Source: an uncultured delta proteobacterium (GTDB taxonomy: Bacteria; RBG-13-61-14; DRUE01). Taken from it: DNA of 6,054 bases. The notes beneath the pieces were generated by a model, which was not told the origin of the DNA, made no database searches, and saw only the letters and a program-made list of their open reading frames with translations. Shown piece by piece: positions 5,490 to 6,054 of the stretch; position 1 is the first letter of the stretch, and every line of letters begins with the position of its first letter. The position numbers and the translations under genes were made by a program. Where the stretch lies: contig CAIYYW010000383.1 of assembly GCA_903930515.1 (NCBI GenBank), positions 1 through 6,054 on the forward strand, written 5' to 3'.

Positions 5490-6053
5490 CTACTCCTTTT
5501 CCTTTAAAACGATCCAGGGGCAAAGCCCCTGGGGAAGGTCCGGATTGATCCCCCTTCCGACCGCCTTAAAAAGAGAGAGCGCCTGCGGAATAAAGATGAA
5601 GGGGATCCCGGTCACGCCGAAATTCCTGAAAGCCGGAACCGGGATCCAATAATCGGCGTCCGAAATTTTTTGCGGGCCGCCGCTCACCTCAACGATCAAA
5701 GGCGACTTTTTCTTCAAGTCCGAGATCAGGTCTTTCTGCCGGGAAATCCCGTTGGGGGAACAAACCGCGATCACCAGTGTTTTTTTGTCAATCAGCAAAA
5801 TCGGCCCGTGCCGCACATCCAGCAGATGATAATAATCCGCGGGCATCAGCGCGATCTCCTTGAAACTGAGCGCGCCCGCGCCGGCAATTCCCTCCAACTC
5901 CGAGTCCGCCAGAACCACCGCCTTATTCCAATCCTGGCGCGCGATTCCCCTCAATATTTTTTTAGATCGCTCCTGAAATTCCTCTCCGGCCCTGACCGCA
6001 ACCCCGAGCTCGTCCCTCAATCCTTTGTCTCCCGCGATCGCGGCGATCAGCAC
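5490..6053 (-). CDS. SIS-domain sugar-phosphate isomerase/deaminase (AgaS/GlmS-like), N-terminus cut off by the window
   Basis: About 187 C-terminal residues of a SIS-domain protein are present; the frame runs off the right edge. The second SIS domain is clear: LADSELEGIAGAGALSFKEIALMPADYY (48-75), where relatives have a sugar-phosphate-binding loop followed by a helix with the E..K.E pattern; DVRHGPILLID (79-89), the family's RHGP motif; a strand, TLVIAVCSPNG; an inter-domain ADYWIPVP; and the signature end GRGINPDLPQGLCPWIVL (167-183), like the 'G.NPD.P.gL' tail of AgaS/GlmS-type enzymes. Members interconvert or deaminate aldose/ketose 6-phosphates, for example galactosamine-6-phosphate to tagatose-6-phosphate. 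Full relatives have roughly 330-390 residues, so nearly half is missing. The GTG at 6053 is just the edge of the frame, not a proposed start. The pairing with a PfkB kinase supports amino-sugar catabolism, but the exact substrate is inference. Confidence 0.85.
   Translation of the reverse strand: MLIAAIAGDKGLRDELGVAVRAGEEFQERSKKILRGIARQDWNKAVVLADSELEGIAGAGALSFKEIALMPADYYHLLDVRHGPILLIDKKTLVIAVCSPNGISRQKDLISDLKKKSPLIVEVSGGPQKISDADYWIPVPAFRNFGVTGIPFIFIPQALSLFKAVGRGINPDLPQGLCPWIVLKEKE
5493..5500 (-). promoter_or_regulatory. Ribosome binding site of the PfkB kinase, inside the SIS gene
   Basis: On the minus strand AAAAGGAG ends 5 nt before the kinase ATG at 5487 and forms the last sense codons of the SIS gene. 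The order SD, TAG stop, TA, ATG favours translational coupling and decides the kinase start. Confidence 0.75.
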
Positions 6054-6054
6054 C

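Noticed and set aside
5488-5523. Longer kinase start giving 12 extra residues
   Set aside because: It would overlap the SIS gene by over 30 nt without a ribosome site, while the ATG at 5487 has AAAAGGAG at ideal spacing and starts at the usual position of the fold.

Overview
The window reads as part of a chromosome from a diderm (Gram-negative-type) bacterium of moderate, slightly GC-leaning composition. Two predicted lipoproteins with clear lipoboxes, two further proteins with Sec-type signal peptides, and purine-rich Shine-Dalgarno sites (AAGGAG, GAGGAG, AAGGGAGG) support this. No rRNA, tRNA, IS element or CRISPR array was found. I cannot name the lineage from this sequence. An uncultivated environmental bacterium is plausible, but that is inference.

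Layout from left to right. (1) Positions 2-169, + strand: the C-terminal part of a HicA-type mRNA interferase, with no HicB-like gene directly after it. (2) 170-423: about 250 bases without a convincing gene, holding two short inverted repeats and a weak 57-codon ORF. (3) 3517 down to 424, - strand: a three-gene operon encoding two paralogous lipoproteins, each apparently built of two SRPBCC/START-like ligand-binding domains, then an exported PF04392-type (ABC_sub_bind, TrpX/YtrP-like) substrate-binding protein. The last two genes overlap by 4 nt (GTGA). No ABC permease or ATPase lies beside them in the window. (4) 3518-3836: a divergent control region with back-to-back candidate promoters, a 15-bp palindrome and two leader hairpins. 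(5) 3837-4511, + strand: an exported nitroreductase/SagB-type flavoprotein. (6) 4512-4560: a short convergent gap with a weak terminator-like element. (7) 6053 down to 4561, - strand: a tightly coupled pair consisting of the C-terminal part of a SIS-domain sugar-phosphate isomerase/deaminase and a complete PfkB-family sugar kinase.

How the genes may work together (inference). The left operon and the divergent flavoprotein are all predicted to act outside the cytoplasm and could share control from 3518-3836. Two double-domain hydrophobic-pocket lipoproteins plus a solo substrate-binding protein suggest binding or handling of a small, perhaps lipid-like or aromatic, ligand in the periplasm. The right-hand pair fits amino-sugar or sugar-phosphate breakdown: isomerisation/deamination followed by phosphorylation. 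The most unusual part is the SRPBCC-lipoprotein/ABC_sub_bind operon, whose function I do not recognise.
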